This document shows positions 60,888-64,000 of a stretch of 64,000 nucleotides of DNA, piece by piece. The notes under the pieces were generated by a model. The model had not been told where the DNA came from and made no database searches. It saw only the letters and a program-made list of their open reading frames with translations. How positions within the stretch are numbered: position 1 is the stretch's first letter; each line of letters opens with the position of its first letter. A program made the position numbers and the translations under genes. The DNA lies in contig CALUQX010000005.1 in the NCBI GenBank assembly GCA_944323045.1, forward strand, positions 1 to 64,000, read 5' to 3'. Source of the stretch: Candidatus Gastranaerophilales bacterium (GTDB lineage: Bacteria; Cyanobacteriota; Vampirovibrionia; Gastranaerophilales; Gastranaerophilaceae).

Positions 60888-62980
60888 TGGCACAGGGACA
60901 AAGCGTAGGAAATCCATTAAGTGAAATATTTATGGCAGTATTCGTACTGTTCCTTATTGTCATTTTGCTTGTTGAATTACCGAACTGGATTATTAACGTT
61001 TGTATTTGTCTTAATATTACACTCGGTATTGTACTGTTGATGTTTGCACTATATGTACAAAAGACACTGGAACTTTCTTCCTTCCCGTCAATTATATTGA
61101 TTGGTACAATGTTTCGATTATGTCTTTCAATTGCCTCAACGAGACTTATTCTTGCTAAAGGTGAGGCGGGAGAAGTTATTCACGCGTTCGGGACATTCGT
61201 AACCGGCGGTAACATGATTGTAGGTGGTGTAATCTTCCTTATTATCACAGTTGTACAGTTCATGGTAATCACCAAAGGTGCGGAACGTATCGCCGAAGTT
61301 GCGGCAAGATTTGCCTTAGACGCTATGCCCGGTAAACAAATGACTATTGACGCGGATTTTAACGCTGGGTTAATTTCACCAGAAGAGGCGACCAAAAAAC
61401 GTGAAGATTTACAAAGAGAATCAAACCTCTTTGGTAGCATGGACGGTGCGATGAAATTCGTAAAAGGTGATACTATTGCAGGTATCATCATTGTAATCAT
61501 CAACATTGTCGGCGGCTTATGTATCGGGTGTTTGCTGAACGGTATGCCGGCAGCGGACGCTGTTTCCAAATACACAATCCTTACAATTGGTGACGGTCTT
61601 GCGGCACAGGTTCCGTCCCTGCTGATGTCAATTGCAGCCGGTGTATTTATGACCCGTTCTTCAGCCGCAAGCGCCACATTGGGTGCGGATGTTGCCGGTC
61701 AGATTATGAGTAAACCTCATGCCCTGTTCTTTGCCGCTGCATTCCTTATGCTGCTTGCTATTACAGGTCCTGTAACAGGTCTGCCGTGGCTGCCATTTAC
61801 TTTGTTTGCTATAGGGCTTGGAATTGCCGGATTCTCTGTATTGATTAACGCAGATGTTCAATCACAATTGGGACAATTGGAAAATGTGCGTCAGAACATG
61901 CAAGACCTTGTTAACCCGAACAGAATGTATGAACGTTTAGGGGTTGATACATTGAGTTTACAGGTTGGGTCTAACCTGCTTGTAATTGCAGATCCGGATC
62001 AGGAAGGTCAATTGCTTGCCAAAATTGCTGCTTTGCGTCAAAGAGTAACAGATGAATTAGGTTACATTATTCCAAACATAAGAATCATGGATTCATCAGC
62101 ACTTGATGCAAACGAATATATGATTTCTATCCGCGGTAATACTGTTGCAACAGGTTATGTTTATCCGGGCAAATACATGGTAATTGCAGACCAGTGGGAT
62201 TCTACGCGCCGTGAAGTTCCAGAGGACGCTATTATCGGGATTGACCCTACCTATCAGACTCAGGCGTACTGGATTTCGCCTGAAGCCGCAAAAGTCGCAC
62301 GTTCTGTTACTGCAGTTGACGCAACTGACGTTATTGTTACTCACCTGCAGGAATGTGTAAGAAAACACGTTGATGAAGTTATGACAAAAACAGATGTTCT
62401 TAAACTTATGGAACTTGTTCGTTCTCAAGATCCTACACTTGTTAATGACCTTGTCCCGACAATTATTTCAACAAGTGACCTGAGAAAGATTTTTGTTAAC
62501 CTGATACGTGAAAAAGTTTCTATTAAAGATATTATATTTGTATTTGAAAGACTTTGTGATTATGCGAGATTTTCCAAAGAACCTGATATTCTGTCAGAAC
62601 GTTTGCGTGCGGCATTAGGGCGTCAAATATGTTTGTCTAATGTTCAGGAAGACAAGGTATTGTATGCCCTGACGCTTTCTCCAGAATGGGAAAAAACGCT
62701 TGATGACAGTTGCCAGCGAACAGAGTTAGGAACGATGTTTTTGCTAAATCCTATGCAGGTGCAGGAATTGATAGAAAGTGCTGCAACGACCCTGATGCGT
62801 GCGCATCAGGCATGCGGACAGCAGCCTGTTATATTGTGTTCTCCAAGAATCCGCCTGCCGTTGTATCAATTGCTGGAACGTCATATCCCGACAATTGTTG
62901 TAATATCTTATTCTGAATTGATTACAGATATTAAGGTTGAAGCGGTTGATACAATCGGTGAATCGTATGCAATGGAGTAG
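60887..62980 (+). CDS. flhA: Flagellar biosynthesis protein FlhA
   Basis: FlhA is the major export-gate protein that docks substrate-chaperone complexes. The 697-residue product has eight N-terminal membrane helices (~20-320), the FHIPEP-family loop (KGAERIAEVAARFALDAMPGKQMTIDADFNAG) and the cytoplasmic domain (VLKLMELVRSQDPTLVNDLVPTIIS). Length is standard. Codon use is slightly richer in C than in its neighbours in places. It is the last flagellar gene of the block. Confidence 0.97.
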   Translation: MAQGQSVGNPLSEIFMAVFVLFLIVILLVELPNWIINVCICLNITLGIVLLMFALYVQKTLELSSFPSIILIGTMFRLCLSIASTRLILAKGEAGEVIHAFGTFVTGGNMIVGGVIFLIITVVQFMVITKGAERIAEVAARFALDAMPGKQMTIDADFNAGLISPEEATKKREDLQRESNLFGSMDGAMKFVKGDTIAGIIIVIINIVGGLCIGCLLNGMPAADAVSKYTILTIGDGLAAQVPSLLMSIAAGVFMTRSSAASATLGADVAGQIMSKPHALFFAAAFLMLLAITGPVTGLPWLPFTLFAIGLGIAGFSVLINADVQSQLGQLENVRQNMQDLVNPNRMYERLGVDTLSLQVGSNLLVIADPDQEGQLLAKIAALRQRVTDELGYIIPNIRIMDSSALDANEYMISIRGNTVATGYVYPGKYMVIADQWDSTRREVPEDAIIGIDPTYQTQAYWISPEAAKVARSVTAVDATDVIVTHLQECVRKHVDEVMTKTDVLKLMELVRSQDPTLVNDLVPTIISTSDLRKIFVNLIREKVSIKDIIFVFERLCDYARFSKEPDILSERLRAALGRQICLSNVQEDKVLYALTLSPEWEKTLDDSCQRTELGTMFLLNPMQVQELIESAATTLMRAHQACGQQPVILCSPRIRLPLYQLLERHIPTIVVISYSELITDIKVEAVDTIGESYAME

Positions 62981-62987
62981 ATGAATT

Positions 62988-63197
62988 ATGATTAAGAAGC
63001 TTGTGTTGTTTCTTATAAAAATTTATCAAAAGATATCAAAATATACTCCAGCGGTGTGTAGATTCACCCCGACGTGTTCGGAATATACAAGACAGGCAAT
63101 AGAAAAGTACGGCGTGATAAAAGGCGGCTGGCTCGGGATAAAACGGATTTGTAAATGTCACCCGCTGCATGAAGGCGGCTATGATCCGGTGCCATAA
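62988..63197 (+). CDS. yidD: Membrane protein insertion efficiency factor YidD
   Basis: The 69-residue protein has the YidD signature: amphipathic N-terminus ([17 protein letters not shown]), [19 protein letters not shown], the [24 protein letters not shown] end with three conserved Cys. YidD assists YidC in inserting inner-membrane proteins. It is 7 bases after flhA rather than in the usual rnpA-yidC cluster. Confidence 0.95.
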   Translation: MIKKLVLFLIKIYQKISKYTPAVCRFTPTCSEYTRQAIEKYGVIKGGWLGIKRICKCHPLHEGGYDPVP

Positions 63198-63261
63198 ATA
63201 GTTGTGGAAGAAGTGACCAGGTGACTAATGCGAGTGGCGTGAGTGTTGTGAGTAAATAACT

Positions 63262-63330
63262 GTATGGTGCCGTCGTTTCGACGCACTGGTACTCTGTGAA
63301 CGGTGAACACTCGAAACGTCGGCACCATAC
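63262..63330. repeat. Inverted repeat of the dispersed family
   Basis: GTATGGTGCCG...TTTCGA (63262-63281) and its complement (63311-63330) match at 19 of 20 positions around a 29-base loop with GTGAAC words. The left arm recurs at 5055 and, in part, at 39446 and 39790. This is the only copy in the window with both arms. Confidence 0.75.
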
Positions 63331-63432
63331 AAAAAAAGTGGACTTGTCCGTCACCGCAAGGGGTGAATTAATAAACAATGTGTGGAACAAAATAAAATTC
63401 TCAGGCAGGGCAGCAAACAGTTTATATAATAG

Positions 63433-63456
63433 CGGCGGGCGCTATCGCGCCCGCCG
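63433..63456. repeat. GC-rich hairpin
   Basis: A 10-bp perfect stem (CGGCGGGCGC and complement, loop TATC) lies 15 bases past the stop of the minus-strand gene. It lacks a clean T run on either side, so it may be a terminator of a non-standard type or a dispersed palindromic unit. Confidence 0.55.
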
Positions 63457-63470
63457 GGAAAGAGCAATGA

Positions 63471-63788
63471 CTATTCAACAACTTCTCCCGGAACCATTTC
63501 CCCGCCGGGCAGACAGACTCCAAACTGACAGTTGGAATTGTATTCCTGTGTCTGCGGACTTTCTGTATTAATCAGCATGTCATAATACGGCTTTTGATAA
63601 TCCCTCTGGAATGCATCCGGCTTTTGCAATTGCCGCAAATTATTCGGTAAAGTTTCTTCCAGCGCCGATGACTGTGTAATACTTGACGGCAGACTGTTAA
63701 ATGTACACGCCCCGCCTGTTATGCTGCATACTGCAAACGTCGGCATGCCAAGCATTATGATGCCTGTTAATATTATAATCTTTTTCAT
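63471..63788 (-). CDS. Small secreted Cys-containing protein
   Basis: The 105-residue protein has a signal peptide (KKIIILTGIIMLGMPTFA) cut before VCSITGGAC. The mature ~85 residues hold four Cys in two pairs (CSITGGAC and CQFGVC), suggesting two disulfides outside the cytoplasm. No family is recognised. The ribosome site AAAGGAT is good. It is followed by a GC-rich hairpin. Confidence 0.72.
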   Translation of the reverse strand: MKKIIILTGIIMLGMPTFAVCSITGGACTFNSLPSSITQSSALEETLPNNLRQLQKPDAFQRDYQKPYYDMLINTESPQTQEYNSNCQFGVCLPGGEMVPGEVVE

Positions 63789-63901
63789 AATTCTAACATC
63801 CTTTCATGTTATCCACTTAACTATCATGTACGACAATACGCAGTTTTTCATTCCCGTAAAGTATAATCTTTATAAAAAAGTTGTGAAACTTAACATTTGT
63901 A

Positions 63902-63930
63902 TTGCCATGATTTTTGTGTCATGCTATAGT
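63902..63930 (+). promoter_or_regulatory. Sigma-70 promoter at right edge
   Basis: TTGCCA (63902-63907), 17 bases, TGC-TATAGT (-10 at 63925-63930). It should drive the gene that starts at 63969. Confidence 0.65.
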
Positions 63931-63968
63931 GTATGTAGAATAATTATTACTAATCTTAGGGATATTGT

Positions 63969-64000
63969 ATGAAAAGTTCAACTATAAGAAGATCTAATTT
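63969..64000 (+). CDS. Start of a further gene (cut by window edge)
   Basis: An ATG at 63969 follows AGGGA at good spacing and a promoter at 63902-63930. Ten codons (KSSTIRRSN after the Met) are visible before the window ends. Nothing can be said about its function. Confidence 0.5.
   Translation, partial: MKSSTIRRSN

Noticed and set aside
63064..63390. Minus-strand open frame across yidD and the repeat
   Set aside because: It overlaps the well-supported yidD gene antisense and extends through the inverted repeat. No ribosome site and no recognisable features.

Overview
The window is AT-rich chromosomal DNA of a diderm bacterium. It carries lipid A and Kdo genes (lpxA, kdsD, kdsC), a TolC-type outer membrane channel, minCDE, a flagellar export block (fliE, fliF, a FliG-like gene, fliH, flhA), and several prepilin-like genes sharing the leader-helix motif FTLAEVLITLAIIGVVAA. 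This motif, with MinCDE and many lineage-specific membrane proteins, fits gut Melainabacteria (Gastranaerophilales, sister to Cyanobacteria). That placement is an inference from recognition of these families; no rRNA gene is present to confirm it.

Layout. 1-1546: partial gene (-) for a repeat-rich protein running off the left edge. 1.8-4.7 kb: lpxA, an M29 aminopeptidase, a rhodanese and a small lineage protein. 4.7-5.7 kb: gene-free, with an orphan terminator and GC-rich dispersed repeats. 5.7-9.2 kb: typA, a membrane protein, and a prepilin gene divergent from an XRE regulator. 9.3-14.6 kb: a minus-strand operon of two unknown membrane proteins and a GH13 enzyme with an EF-hand loop. 14.9-20.5 kb: one 1871-residue EF-hand/FHA protein. 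20.5-23.3 kb: uppP, queD, kdsC, kdsD. 23.8-24.8 kb: an ADP-ribosyltransferase-like protein with a membrane anchor. 24.9-30.9 kb: an ArsB/NhaD-type transporter and a MarR-EmrA-EmrB/TolC efflux locus with a palindromic operator. 30.9-38.7 kb: ogt, mnmG, a Bro-N gene next to tRNA-Gln, dtd, a zinc-ribbon repeat protein with rimM and trmD, and two lineage-specific proteins. 39.4-43.4 kb: a second repeat-rich spacer, a prepilin with a probable hypervariable C-type-lectin-like tail, an XRE regulator, ilvD. 43.4-47.4 kb: a third prepilin, malQ, a TPR/NHL protein, and a prepilin pseudogene fragment. 47.5-52.8 kb: ychF, an HExxH protein, rbfA, truB and small envelope and regulatory genes. 52.9-56.7 kb: a protein with four tandem winged helices and minCDE. 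56.9-63.2 kb: the flagellar block and yidD. 63.2-64 kb: repeats, a small secreted Cys protein and the start of a further gene.

The strongest candidate for an undescribed system is the prepilin gene at 40025-41173. Its last ~115 bases are unlike the rest of the gene: 23 of 38 codons end in C, and most of these could derive from AAC by substitution at adenines. They encode a C-type-lectin-like terminus, and a perfect 12-bp hairpin overlaps the stop codon. This is the architecture expected of the variable region of a diversity-generating retroelement (DGR) target. No reverse transcriptase or template repeat lies in the window. The same gene is divergent from an XRE regulator, an arrangement also seen at 7974-9217, and part of its leader is written in the intergenic repeat sequence.
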